From contig NZ_JACCCC010000001.1 in assembly GCF_013408795.1 (NCBI RefSeq), positions 6,386,001-6,450,000 of the forward strand: a stretch of 64,000 nt of DNA, read 5' to 3'. The position numbers and the translations under genes were made by a program. Source of the stretch: Spinactinospora alkalitolerans (GTDB taxonomy: Bacteria; Actinomycetota; Actinomycetes; Streptosporangiales; Streptosporangiaceae). Positions 1 to 8,578 of this stretch are shown here, one piece after another. Position 1 is the first letter of the stretch. The number at the start of each line of letters is the position of its first letter. Below the pieces are notes generated by a model. It was not told the origin of the DNA. It did not search any database and was given only the letters and a program-made list of their open reading frames with translations.

Positions 1-12
1 CGAAAGGAGCCG

Positions 13-1728
13 ATGCCGGTGGCGACCGAGACCACGAACGGCAGCAAAGACCCCGACGCGCCTTCGGAGGGCGCGGGCGCCGCGAACTCCGGGGGCCGCT
101 CCTCCGGCGGCATGATGCGCTCCAGCGCCGTCATGGCCGCGGGCACGATGGTGTCGCGCGTGACGGGGTTCGTCCGGACCATCGTGCTCGCGGCGGCGCT
201 GGGCACCCAGTTGCTCGGCGACGCCTACAACACGGCGAACACGATTCCGTTCGTCATCAACGACCTGCTCATCGGCGGCCTGATGGCCAGCGTCATCGTG
301 CCGTTCCTGGTCAGGCGGCGCAAGCGCGACGCCGATGGCGGCACCGCGACCGAGAACAGGCTGTTCACCGGGGCGGTGCTGCTGCTGTTCGTGATCACGG
401 CGGCCGCGATCGCGGCCGCCGAGCTGCTCATCCGGCTGTACGCGGGCGAGTTCGCACCGGCCCAGGCCGAGACCTCGATCTACCTGGCGCGCTTCCTGCT
501 GGCGCAGATCTTCTTCGTCGGGCTGAGCGGCCTGATCAGCGCGATGCTCAACACCCGGGACAAGTTCGGCGCGCCGGTGTGGGCGCCCGTCCTGAACAAC
601 CTCGTGATCATCTCCGTCGGCGCCTTGTTCCTGTGGATCGCCGGACCGGGCCGCACCCCGGAGACGGTGACCCAGGGCGAGCTCACCCTGCTCGGCCTGG
701 GCACGAGCTGCGGCATGGCGCTGCAGACCGTGGTGCTGCTGGGCTCCCTGTGGCGCGCCGGATTCCGCTGGCGGCCCCGGCTGGACCTGCGCGGCTCCGG
801 CCTGGGCGAGGCGCTGCGCACGGCCGGCTGGATGATGCTCTACACGCTGATGACCCAGGTGGGCTTCTTGATCACCACCAACATCGCCACCCGGGCGGGT
901 GTGGCCAGCGTGCGCAGCGGCGAGGCGGTGGGCGCCGGCATCACCGCCTACAACTACGCCTACCAGCTCTTCCAGCTTCCCTACGCGATCATCGCGGTCT
1001 CGCTGATCACGGTGCTGCTGCCGCAGATGAGCGGGTTCGCCGCCGACGGGCGCTGGGACGAGGTGCGCTCCGGGTTCTCCCGGACGCTGCGGGTCTCGGC
1101 GCTGATCCTGGTCCCGCTGGGGCTGGCGCTGGCGCTGTACGCGGTGCAGCTCTCGATCCTGGTGTTCGCCCGGGGCAACACCTCGGCGGCCGACGCGCAG
1201 AACATCGGCACCGTCCTCGCCGCCATGGCGCTCGGCCTGGTGCCGTTCACGATCTTCCAGTTGATGCTGCGGGTCTTCTACGCCCTCGGCGACACCAGGA
1301 CGCCCGCGCTGATCAGCATCGCCAACGTGGCCGTGCACGGCGCGCTGGCCGTCACCGCCTACCTCGTGCTGCCGCCGGACCAGGTCGTGGTGGGCGTCGC
1401 CGCCGGGTTCATGGCCTCGTTCCTCTCCGGCCTGCTCATCGCCGGTGCGATCCTGAGCCGGCGACTGGGCGGACTTGACGGGCGGCGCATCTTTGGCACA
1501 TTGTTGCGGCTGCACCTGGCCGCGGTACCGAGCATCGCCGCCGGCGTCGGCGTCCTGTGGTTCTTCACCGACCGGTTCGGCGAGGGCCTGGCCACGAACC
1601 TCGGAGCGCCCGTCACCGGTTGCGCGGTCGGTGCGCTGCTCTTCGTGCTGTTCGCCAAACTGCTGCGGGTCCGTGAGCTGAGTTCGGTGGTGGAGCTGGT
1701 GCGCGCCCGGGTGTCGCGGCGCGGCTGA
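13..1728 (+). CDS. murJ: Lipid II flippase MurJ, first copy
   Basis: Membrane flippase of the MurJ/MviN family (MOP superfamily) that moves lipid II, the peptidoglycan precursor, across the plasma membrane. The 571-residue product has a roughly 30-residue Gly/Ser-rich cytoplasmic tail followed by about 14 hydrophobic segments. The N-terminal signature RTIVLAAALGTQLLGDAY (about residues 55-72) and the later YALGDTRTPALIS (about 418-430) are family hallmarks. AAAGGAG at 3-9 precedes ATG 13. A second, closely related murJ starts 90 bases downstream, and a pseudokinase gene follows that. In mycobacteria the flippase and pseudokinase are fused in one protein, so the three genes probably form one cell-wall unit. 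Length is normal for the family. Confidence 0.93.
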   Translation: MPVATETTNGSKDPDAPSEGAGAANSGGRSSGGMMRSSAVMAAGTMVSRVTGFVRTIVLAAALGTQLLGDAYNTANTIPFVINDLLIGGLMASVIVPFLVRRRKRDADGGTATENRLFTGAVLLLFVITAAAIAAAELLIRLYAGEFAPAQAETSIYLARFLLAQIFFVGLSGLISAMLNTRDKFGAPVWAPVLNNLVIISVGALFLWIAGPGRTPETVTQGELTLLGLGTSCGMALQTVVLLGSLWRAGFRWRPRLDLRGSGLGEALRTAGWMMLYTLMTQVGFLITTNIATRAGVASVRSGEAVGAGITAYNYAYQLFQLPYAIIAVSLITVLLPQMSGFAADGRWDEVRSGFSRTLRVSALILVPLGLALALYAVQLSILVFARGNTSAADAQNIGTVLAAMALGLVPFTIFQLMLRVFYALGDTRTPALISIANVAVHGALAVTAYLVLPPDQVVVGVAAGFMASFLSGLLIAGAILSRRLGGLDGRRIFGTLLRLHLAAVPSIAAGVGVLWFFTDRFGEGLATNLGAPVTGCAVGALLFVLFAKLLRVRELSSVVELVRARVSRRG

Positions 1729-1817
1729 CCGGCGGCCCCCGCCCTCCCGACGGCGCCGCGTCCCCCCTGACCCCCGCGGCACGGCGCCGCAGGTCCCGAA
1801 CAAGGAAGATCCGCACG

Positions 1818-3653
1818 GTGCTGGACGACAACCCCGAGCACACGAAACCGCGGTCCCGGCGCCTCCCCATGCCCGAGGAGATGCTCGACGCGGTCGAGCG
1901 GTCGGAGCCGGCGACCGAGCCGGAGCCCGGCCTCGTCCCGCGGCACGACCCCAGTGACGTCGGCGACCTCGGGACCGCCGACCGGCCCGGCGAAGAGGGC
2001 AACGAGATCGGCGGCGCGGCCCACTCCGCGCCGCCGAACCTGATGCGCTCCAGCGCGATCATGGCGGTCGGCACGGTGTTCTCCCGCGCCACCGGGTTCA
2101 TCCGGACCATCGTGCTGGCCGCGGCGCTGGGCACCCAGTTGCTCGGCGACGCCTACCAGACGGCGAACATGGTCCCCTTCGCCGTCTACGACCTGCTCAT
2201 CGGCGGCCTGCTGGCCAGCGTCCTCGTCCCGTTCCTGGTCAAGCGCAAGAAGCAGGACGCCGACGGCGGCGAGGCCACCGAGCAGCGGCTGTTCACCGCC
2301 ACCGTGCTCGCGCTGCTGGTGATCAGCGTGCTGGCGATCCTCGCGGCCGAGTGGCTCATCAGGATCTACGCCGGCGAGTTCACCGCGGCCCAGCACGAGG
2401 TCGCGGTCACGCTGGCCCGCTTCCTGCTGGCGCAGATCTTCTTCATCGGCGCGAGCGGCATCGCCAGCGCGATGCTGAACAGCCGCAACCGGTTCGGCGC
2501 GCCGATGTGGGCCCCGGTGCTGAACAACATCGTGATCATCGCGGTCGGCGCGATGTTCCTGTGGGTGGCCGGCCCCGGCAGCACCCCCGGCTCCGTCACC
2601 GAGGCCGACCTGACGCTGCTCGGGCTGGGCACCACCTTCGGCCAGTTGGCGCAGTGCGCGGTGCTGATCTGGGCGCTGGCCGCCGCGGGGTTCCGCTGGC
2701 GGCCCCGGCTGGACCTGCGCGGCTCCGGCCTGGGCGAGGCGGTGCGCACAGCGTCGTGGATGATGCTCTACATCGGCGTCGCCCAGGCCGGCCTGCTGGT
2801 GACGACGAACGTGGCCACCCGGGCCGGCGTGCGCGCGGCCGAGGCCGGGGAGGCCTCCGCCGGCGCCGGCATCACCGCCTACCAGTACGCGTCGCAGCTC
2901 TTCCAGCTTCCCTACGCGGTCATCGCGGTCTCGGTCATCACGGCTCTGCTGCCGCGCATGAGCGCGCACGTCGCCGAGGGCCGCAAGGACCTGGTGCGCT
3001 CGGACTTCTCCCGGGGCTTCCGGCTGTCCTCGGTGCTGATCGTCCCCATCTCGGTGGCGCTCGTGGTGTTCGCCGTCCCCTTCTGCGTCCTGGTCTACGC
3101 CCGGGGCAGCACGTCGGTCGAGGACGCCCAGGGCATCGGCGCGATCCTGATGGTCTTCGCGGTGATGCTCATCCCGTTCACGCTGTTCCAACTGCTGCTG
3201 CGGGTCTACTACGCCCTCGGCGACACCAGGACGCCGGCGCTCATCGCGATCCCCGCCGAGGTCGCGCACGCCTCGGTGGCGGTCTCCCTGCTCTTCGCCG
3301 CGCCGCCCCGCTTCATCGTGGTGGGGCTGCCCGTGGCCTACGGCCTGTACTACATCGTGGGATCGGTGCTGGCGTGGCTGCTGCTGCGCCGGCGGCTGAA
3401 CGGGCTCGACGGGCGGCGGATGCTGCGCACCCTCGTCCTGCTGCACGTGGCCGCGGTCCCCAGTGCGATCTTCGCCTTTGCGATGAACCTCACCTTCGGG
3501 CTGCTGCCCGGGGTGGTGTGGTCGTCGCTTTTGTCAATGGCCGTGGGCGGTGTGGTCGGTGCGGCGCTGTTCATTCTGGTCGCCAGGCGGATGGGAGTGA
3601 CCGAAGTCACAACTTTCCTGGACATGGTCAGCACCCGACTGCTGCGCCGCTGA
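1818..3653 (+). CDS. murJ: Lipid II flippase MurJ, second tandem copy
   Basis: A paralogue of the preceding gene: 611 residues, with the extra length in an acidic, Pro-rich N-terminal tail of about 75 residues before the first membrane segment. The transmembrane core keeps the same signatures (RTIVLAAALGTQLLGDAY, YYALGDTRTPAL). The two copies share a perfect 51-bp nucleotide match (763-813 and 2691-2741), which suggests recent duplication or gene conversion. Start GTG 1818 is preceded by AAGGAAG at 1803-1809. Either both copies flip lipid II, or one has taken another lipid-linked substrate or a developmental role; the sequence does not say which. Confidence 0.9.
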   Translation: MLDDNPEHTKPRSRRLPMPEEMLDAVERSEPATEPEPGLVPRHDPSDVGDLGTADRPGEEGNEIGGAAHSAPPNLMRSSAIMAVGTVFSRATGFIRTIVLAAALGTQLLGDAYQTANMVPFAVYDLLIGGLLASVLVPFLVKRKKQDADGGEATEQRLFTATVLALLVISVLAILAAEWLIRIYAGEFTAAQHEVAVTLARFLLAQIFFIGASGIASAMLNSRNRFGAPMWAPVLNNIVIIAVGAMFLWVAGPGSTPGSVTEADLTLLGLGTTFGQLAQCAVLIWALAAAGFRWRPRLDLRGSGLGEAVRTASWMMLYIGVAQAGLLVTTNVATRAGVRAAEAGEASAGAGITAYQYASQLFQLPYAVIAVSVITALLPRMSAHVAEGRKDLVRSDFSRGFRLSSVLIVPISVALVVFAVPFCVLVYARGSTSVEDAQGIGAILMVFAVMLIPFTLFQLLLRVYYALGDTRTPALIAIPAEVAHASVAVSLLFAAPPRFIVVGLPVAYGLYYIVGSVLAWLLLRRRLNGLDGRRMLRTLVLLHVAAVPSAIFAFAMNLTFGLLPGVVWSSLLSMAVGGVVGAALFILVARRMGVTEVTTFLDMVSTRLLRR

Positions 3654-3899
3654 TCACCTGGAACGCATGACGGTGGGTAACCGACGGAAGGACCGCTATG
3701 CAACGCACACCCGGATCACTTGTCCTCCGGAGGTATGGGCCGAGCGTCCTAGCATGGAACGGCAATTCCCCTCTTCATCACCCGCGTTTTTCTGAACTGC
3801 CCGAAGGGAGGTTGGGGACAGGCGACGTGGCCGTGCGCACCGAGGCGGTCCAGGGTCCGGCGGAGCACTCCGCCCGCACCGCCTCAACCGCCGGCCGTC

Positions 3900-5453
3900 G
3901 TGTCCGTCACTCCCGGCATGAGCACCTTCATGATTGAGCCAGGTGCGCGTCTCGCCGGTCGCTACCGACTCGACGAGTTGGTGAGCGAGACCAGCGGCGC
4001 CGCGCTGTGGAAGGCGACCGACGAGACGCTGGCCCGACTGGTCGGAGTCTGGACGTTCGCCGAAGGGTTCCCCCGAACCAACGAGGTGGTGCGCGCCGCG
4101 AGAGCGGCCAGCCGCATCGCCGACGCCCGCGTCACCCAGGTCTTCGACGCCGACGACTCCGGCCCCAGCACCTACGTCGTCGAGGAGTGGGTCACCGGCC
4201 AGTCGCTCACCGACCTGCTGGCGCAGGGCCCCTTGGAGGCCGAGCGCGCCGCGGGGCTGATCGCCGAGGCCGCCGAGGCGGTCGCCGCGGCCAACGCCGC
4301 GGGCATCCACCACCTGTGCCTGTCGCCGAACAAGCTCACCTGGAGCACGGGCGGCGCGGTCAAGGTCACCGGCATCGGCGTCGACGCGGCCCTGCGCGGC
4401 GTCACCTCCGACGACCCCGCCGTCGCCGACGCGCGGGGGATCGGCCGGCTGCTGTACGCGGCGCTGACCGCCCACTGGCCGGGCGACGAGCGCACCGGTC
4501 TGCGCCCGGCCCCCGCCGTCCCCGGCGGCCCCTGCGAACCCGGCCAGATCCGGGCCGGCATCCCCGGACGGCTCAACGACATCGTCTGCCGATCGGCCTT
4601 CCAGGCGGGCGGCAGGAGCGGGCCGCTGCGCACCGCACAGGACATCGCCGACGCGCTGGCCGACGTCCCGCGGCTGGTGCCCCTGCCGGTCGCGCCGACC
4701 GGGCACGCCCCGCCCCCGAAGCCCGCGGTCGGGACCTCCCGTTCGAGCGGCCAGTTCGGCGCGGCGCCCCCGCCGCCGCCGCGGTCGGCTCCTCCCGCCC
4801 GCGGCCCCCGCCGGGCCGCACGATCGCGGCCCGCGTCCTCGCTCACGAACCGGATCCTGGTCGGCGCGGTGGCGATGCTCGTCTTCGTCGCCGTCGTGGT
4901 CGGGGCGTGGACCGTTGGCAGCACCATGGGCGGTCCCGACGAGGGCCGGACCACCTCCGACGACGAACAGCAGCAGGCCGGGACCGGCGAGGAGGAACTG
5001 CAGGTCCTCGCCCCGCAGGACGCCGACGGGTTCGACCCCCAGGGCGACGACGGCGACGAGCACGGCGACAAGGCCGGCCTCGCCGTCGACGGCGACCCCG
5101 CGACGGCGTGGAGCACCCAGGGCTACAAGGGCGTCCACGGCGCCGACCTCGGCAACCTCAAGTCCGGTGTCGGCCTGATCGTCGACATGGGTGAGCCCGT
5201 CGAACTGCACGAGGCGACGGTCACTCTGGGCGACTCCGAGCACAACTTCCGACTCCGCGTGGGCGACGAGCCGACGGAGTCGGCCCTCACCGACGTCTAC
5301 GAGGGGACTGGAGTCGGCGGCGAAGTAGACATTAAGCTGGACGAACCCGTTCAAGGTCGATACGTCGTGGTGTGGTTCACCGCTCCGCTGCCTTCAGACG
5401 GGGGCGAGTACCGAGGCACCATCAACGAGGTCGAGCTGCGCGGGAATACGTGA
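3900..5453 (+). CDS. Membrane pseudokinase with discoidin-like extracytoplasmic domain
   Basis: A serine/threonine-kinase-like fold that has lost catalysis: the glycine loop is not recognisable, the VAIK lysine is replaced (LVGVWTF), the HRD loop reads HLCLSPNKL and DFG reads GIG. A Pro-rich linker, one membrane segment (about residues 318-342), an acidic linker and a C-terminal beta-sandwich resembling F5/8-type C (discoidin) domains (about 395-515) follow. In mycobacteria the equivalent pseudokinase is fused to MviN, where its phosphorylated form recruits an FHA protein (family knowledge); that points to control of the adjacent MurJ proteins. The start is uncertain: GTG 3900, ATG 3918 and ATG 3930 are in frame and none has a good Shine-Dalgarno site. 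The stop overlaps the sigM start (GTGA). Confidence 0.75.
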   Translation: MSVTPGMSTFMIEPGARLAGRYRLDELVSETSGAALWKATDETLARLVGVWTFAEGFPRTNEVVRAARAASRIADARVTQVFDADDSGPSTYVVEEWVTGQSLTDLLAQGPLEAERAAGLIAEAAEAVAAANAAGIHHLCLSPNKLTWSTGGAVKVTGIGVDAALRGVTSDDPAVADARGIGRLLYAALTAHWPGDERTGLRPAPAVPGGPCEPGQIRAGIPGRLNDIVCRSAFQAGGRSGPLRTAQDIADALADVPRLVPLPVAPTGHAPPPKPAVGTSRSSGQFGAAPPPPPRSAPPARGPRRAARSRPASSLTNRILVGAVAMLVFVAVVVGAWTVGSTMGGPDEGRTTSDDEQQQAGTGEEELQVLAPQDADGFDPQGDDGDEHGDKAGLAVDGDPATAWSTQGYKGVHGADLGNLKSGVGLIVDMGEPVELHEATVTLGDSEHNFRLRVGDEPTESALTDVYEGTGVGGEVDIKLDEPVQGRYVVVWFTAPLPSDGGEYRGTINEVELRGNT

Positions 5454-6082
5454 ACACGGTGATGGACGCTGTTCAGGAGCTCCCCGACAAGGAGCTGTTG
5501 GTCAGGCACAACCAGGGTGACGAGCACGCTTTCGGCGAACTGGTGCGGCGGCACCGCGAACGCATGTGGGCCGTCGCCATCCGCGTGCTGGGCGACCCCG
5601 AAGAGGCCTCCGACGCTCTGCAGGACGCCTTCCTCTCCGCCTTCCGCGGCGCGCACCGGTTCCGCGGCGATGCGCTCGTGAGCACCTGGCTGCACCGCAT
5701 CGTCGTCAACGCCTGCCACGACCGCATGCGCCGCAAGATGGTGCGCCCGGCCGTCCCCACCGACGACGTCAACCTCGACGTGCTCTCCAACGAGCGCCTC
5801 AAGGGCACGGCCCCCGACCCGACCGGCCGCAGCGACGCGTCCATGGACGTGCACGCCGCGCTGGAGCGGCTGCCCGCCGAGCAGCGCATGGCCCTGGTCC
5901 TCGTCGACATGATGGGCTACCGGGTCGACGAGGCCGCCGAGATCCTGGAGGTCGCGTCCGGCACGGTGAAGAGCCGGTGTGCCCGAGGTCGCGCAAGACT
6001 TCTGCCATATCTTTCCCATCTCCGGAACCCTGAGTCCTCCCAAGACGTCACACCTCCGAGAGGAGGTGGCAGGAGATCGTGA
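5450..6082 (+). CDS. sigM: ECF RNA polymerase sigma factor, SigM type
   Basis: An extracytoplasmic-function sigma factor of about 210 residues. Region 2 is visible (GDPEEASDALQDAFLSAFR, and the RFRGDALVSTWLHRI DNA-binding part), followed by a variable linker and region 4 (LPAEQRMALVLVDMMGY with GTVKSRCARGRARL). GTG 5450 is chosen because it overlaps the upstream stop as GTGA; ATG 5462 is an alternative. The next gene is its likely anti-sigma factor and overlaps by 4 bases. The arrangement sigM, anti-sigma, trxB, trxA matches mycobacteria and streptomycetes, which supports the SigM assignment over other ECF groups. Confidence 0.88.
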   Translation: MNTVMDAVQELPDKELLVRHNQGDEHAFGELVRRHRERMWAVAIRVLGDPEEASDALQDAFLSAFRGAHRFRGDALVSTWLHRIVVNACHDRMRRKMVRPAVPTDDVNLDVLSNERLKGTAPDPTGRSDASMDVHAALERLPAEQRMALVLVDMMGYRVDEAAEILEVASGTVKSRCARGRARLLPYLSHLRNPESSQDVTPPRGGGRRS

Positions 6083-6933
6083 CGTCTCATGTCGATACGG
6101 AGACCCTCGCACTACTGGCCGAAGGACTGCTGGAGGAAAGTGAGGAGCGCTCCGTTCAGGCGCACGTGTCCGAATGCGGGCAATGCGCCGAGCAGGTGGC
6201 CGCGCTCGCCGACGTTTCACGCGTGCTGGCGGAGGTACCGGCCCCTCCACTTCCCGACGGCCTGGCCGAGCGCATAGACGAGGCGCTGCGGTCCGAGTCC
6301 CGGCAGCGCCCTAACGCGCCGGGCGGCGCCCACGCACCGTCGATCGACGAAGCCGCCCGGGTCACACCACTGCGCCGCAAGAGCGGGCCGACCCGCTGGA
6401 TGCCCTACCTCGTCGCCGCGGCCGCCGCGGTGTTCGTCATCGGCGGCGGCGCCGCCGTCCTCAACACCGTCCTGGGCTCCCAGGCCCCCGGCCTCCAGAC
6501 GGAGCCCTCCACGCAGGACCAGCCCGACGCCGCGCTGGCCTACCACCCCGTCGTGGTCTCCAGCGGCACCGACTACACCGAGGATCGCCTCGCCGAGCAG
6601 GGCGCCTCGGTCATCGAGCGCTCCTCGCTCGCAGCGGCCCCTGAGAGCGACGGAGAGGAGACGGCGGCCTCTCCCCTAGCCACGGACACCACCGACCTCC
6701 CCTCCGACGTCTCATCGTGCGTCCGCGGCCTCGACGAGGAGAAGGCCGCGCGTCCGGTGCTCCTCGACATCGCCGAGTACGAGGGCGAGCCCGCCTGGAT
6801 CATGGTCTTCGAGGGCGCGGCCGGCGCAGCGGGCCCGGACGGCTACGGCCTCCGGGTCGTCTCCACGGACTGCTCCGAGGGGAAGGGGCCTGCCGACACC
6901 ACCCTGGCCGAGACCTCGATCCCGGGACCGTAG
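6079..6933 (+). CDS. Membrane anti-sigma factor with zinc-binding (ZAS) domain
   Basis: Predicted partner of the SigM-type factor, holding it inactive at the membrane. The N-terminal domain has the zinc anti-sigma motif H29-x3-C33-x2-C36 (HVSECGQC). One membrane segment lies at about residues 106-130, followed by an extracytoplasmic domain of about 150 residues with two cysteines near the C-terminus. GTG 6079 overlaps the sigM stop and follows a strong AGGAGGTGGCAGGAG site, so the two proteins should be made in similar amounts. The position corresponds to rsmA of streptomycetes; I do not transfer the name because this protein is longer and its outer domain is not one I recognise. Confidence 0.82.
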   Translation: MTSHVDTETLALLAEGLLEESEERSVQAHVSECGQCAEQVAALADVSRVLAEVPAPPLPDGLAERIDEALRSESRQRPNAPGGAHAPSIDEAARVTPLRRKSGPTRWMPYLVAAAAAVFVIGGGAAVLNTVLGSQAPGLQTEPSTQDQPDAALAYHPVVVSSGTDYTEDRLAEQGASVIERSSLAAAPESDGEETAASPLATDTTDLPSDVSSCVRGLDEEKAARPVLLDIAEYEGEPAWIMVFEGAAGAAGPDGYGLRVVSTDCSEGKGPADTTLAETSIPGP

Positions 6934-7079
6934 CGCAGCTCACCCGGAGGTCCGAGGCCCTGCCCCGGGCATTCGCACCCCGGCGGGAATCACCGACGCC
7001 TACCATCGGTTGAAGTGGATAGTCTTCCCGCTTCGCCGCAAGGCGAATGAATGTACGAGTGGTTAAGGGGCCTATAAGC

Positions 7080-8012
7080 GTGAGCGACGTCCGTAATGTG
7101 ATCATCATCGGGTCGGGTCCCGCGGGGTACACCGCCGCCGTCTACGCGGCACGGGCCGAGCTCCGGCCGCTGGTGTTCGAAGGATCGGTGACCGCCGGTG
7201 GTGCGCTGATGAACACCACCGATGTCGAGAACTTCCCCGGCTTCCCCGACGGCATCATGGGCCCGGAGCTCATGGACAACATGCGCAAGCAGGCCGAGCG
7301 CTTCGGTGCCGAACTCGTGCCCGACGACGTCACCGAGGTCGACCTGACGGCCGCACCCAAGATCGTCAAGGTCGGCGACACCGCCTACCGCGCGCACACG
7401 GTCATCGTCGCCACCGGGTCGGGCTACCGCAAGCTCGGCATCCCCGGCGAGGAGCAGTTCTCCGGGCGCGGCACCTCCTGGTGCGCCACCTGCGACGGCT
7501 TCTTCTTCCGGGACCAGGACATCGCGGTCGTCGGCGGCGGCGACACCGCCATGGAGGAGGCCACCTTCCTCACCCGCTTCGCCCGGTCGGTGACGGTCAT
7601 CCACCGCCGCGACGAACTGCGCGCCAGTAAGATCATGCAGGACCGCGCGTTCGCCAACGACAAGATCCGCTTCGTGTGGAACAGCGAGGTGACCGAGGTC
7701 CTGGGCGACACCAAGGTCAACGGCGTGCGCCTGCGCAACCGGGAGACCGGCGAGGAGAGCGTCCTCGACATCACCGGCCTGTTCATCGCGGTCGGCCACG
7801 ACCCGCGTGTGGAGCTCTTCAAGGGCCAGCTCGACCTCGACGCCGACGGCTACCTCGCGGTCGAGGCCCCCACGACCAAGACCAACATCCCCGGCGTGTT
7901 CGCCTGCGGTGACGTCGTCGACCACAGCTACCGTCAGGCCGTCACCGCCGCGGGCACCGGCTGCTCCGCCTCGCTGGACGCCGAGCGCCACCTCGCCGAA
8001 CTCGGCGAGTGA
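7080..8012 (+). CDS. trxB: Thioredoxin-disulfide reductase
   Basis: FAD- and NADPH-dependent reductase that keeps thioredoxin reduced in the cytoplasm. The FAD-binding GSGPAG is at the N-terminus, [15 protein letters not shown] follows, the redox-active CATC disulfide is at about residues 139-142, and the NADPH-binding GGGDTA lies about 20 residues later. The C-terminal FAD motif ends in [12 protein letters not shown] 7080, with AAGGGG about 10 bases upstream, gives 310 residues, the usual length; ATG 7047 would add 11 residues. trxA follows after 78 bases, and the sigM/anti-sigma pair upstream suggests redox-stress control. Confidence 0.93.
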   Translation: MSDVRNVIIIGSGPAGYTAAVYAARAELRPLVFEGSVTAGGALMNTTDVENFPGFPDGIMGPELMDNMRKQAERFGAELVPDDVTEVDLTAAPKIVKVGDTAYRAHTVIVATGSGYRKLGIPGEEQFSGRGTSWCATCDGFFFRDQDIAVVGGGDTAMEEATFLTRFARSVTVIHRRDELRASKIMQDRAFANDKIRFVWNSEVTEVLGDTKVNGVRLRNRETGEESVLDITGLFIAVGHDPRVELFKGQLDLDADGYLAVEAPTTKTNIPGVFACGDVVDHSYRQAVTAAGTGCSASLDAERHLAELGE

Positions 8013-8090
8013 GGGCGCGGGGGCGGCCGGCCCCGCTGAAAAGCCTTTTCACACCCGTTTCCACCAGTTCCACCCGTGAGGAGCATTCCC

Positions 8091-8414
8091 GTGGCTGAGA
8101 TCAAAGAGGTCACCGACGCCAGCTTCGACGCCGACGTCCTGAAGAGTGACAAGCCGGTGCTGGTCGACTTCTGGGCCGAGTGGTGCGGCCCGTGCCGCCA
8201 GGTCGCCCCGATCCTCAAGGAGATCGCGGACGAGCACGAGGACAAGATCACGATCGTCAAGTTGAACATCGACAAGCAGCCCAACGTGCCGCGCGAGTAC
8301 GGGATCATGCAGATCCCGACCATGAACCTGTACAAGGACGGCGAGGTCGTCAAGCAGATCATGGGCGCCAAGCCGAAGTCGCTGATGCTCAAGGAGCTGG
8401 ACGGCTACATCTGA
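8091..8414 (+). CDS. trxA: Thioredoxin
   Basis: Small cytoplasmic disulfide reductant, 107 residues, with the WCGPC active site at about residues 30-34 and the cis-proline loop IPTMNLYKDGE at about 74-84. GTG 8091 is preferred because GAGGAG at 8078-8083 lies 7 bases upstream; the longer reading from GTG 8076 lacks such a site. It is the substrate of the reductase encoded just upstream and probably shares its transcript. A strong hairpin beginning 18 bases after the stop ends the unit. Confidence 0.94.
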   Translation: MAEIKEVTDASFDADVLKSDKPVLVDFWAEWCGPCRQVAPILKEIADEHEDKITIVKLNIDKQPNVPREYGIMQIPTMNLYKDGEVVKQIMGAKPKSLMLKELDGYI

Positions 8415-8421
8415 GCCCGAT

Positions 8422-8435
8422 GTTTCACGTGAAAC
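8422..8435. other. parS centromere site 1
   Basis: Perfect 14-bp palindrome GTTTCACGTGAAAC, the actinobacterial ParB-binding site. It overlaps the first bases of the trxA terminator hairpin. Confidence 0.92.
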
Positions 8436-8462
8436 GGCCCCCGGGGAGACCCGGGGGCCGTT
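8433..8462 (+). terminator. trxA transcription terminator
   Basis: A 12-bp perfect GC-rich stem (AACGGCCCCCGG paired with CCGGGGGCCGTT) with a 6-base loop, 18 bases after the trxA stop. There is only a short T tract, as is usual in high-GC actinomycetes. Confidence 0.8.
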
Positions 8463-8546
8463 CTCGTTGCCGTGGGAGGGCCGTGACGCGCCGGCGGAGC
8501 GCGCAGCGGGGCGCATGGCAGGACGCTCAGCGGGGCGCGAGCCGAT

Positions 8547-8560
8547 GTTTCACGTGAAAC
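8547..8560. other. parS centromere site 2
   Basis: Perfect GTTTCACGTGAAAC palindrome in the convergent gap between trxA and the amidase gene, 125 bp from site 1. Confidence 0.92.
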
Positions 8561-8578
8561 GCCGACGGCCCATCGGCG

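Noticed and set aside
1359-3446. Long minus-strand open frame across both murJ genes
   Set aside because: Composition is that of an antisense shadow (Asp/His/Gln/Arg-rich, no domain); the plus-strand murJ genes explain the region.
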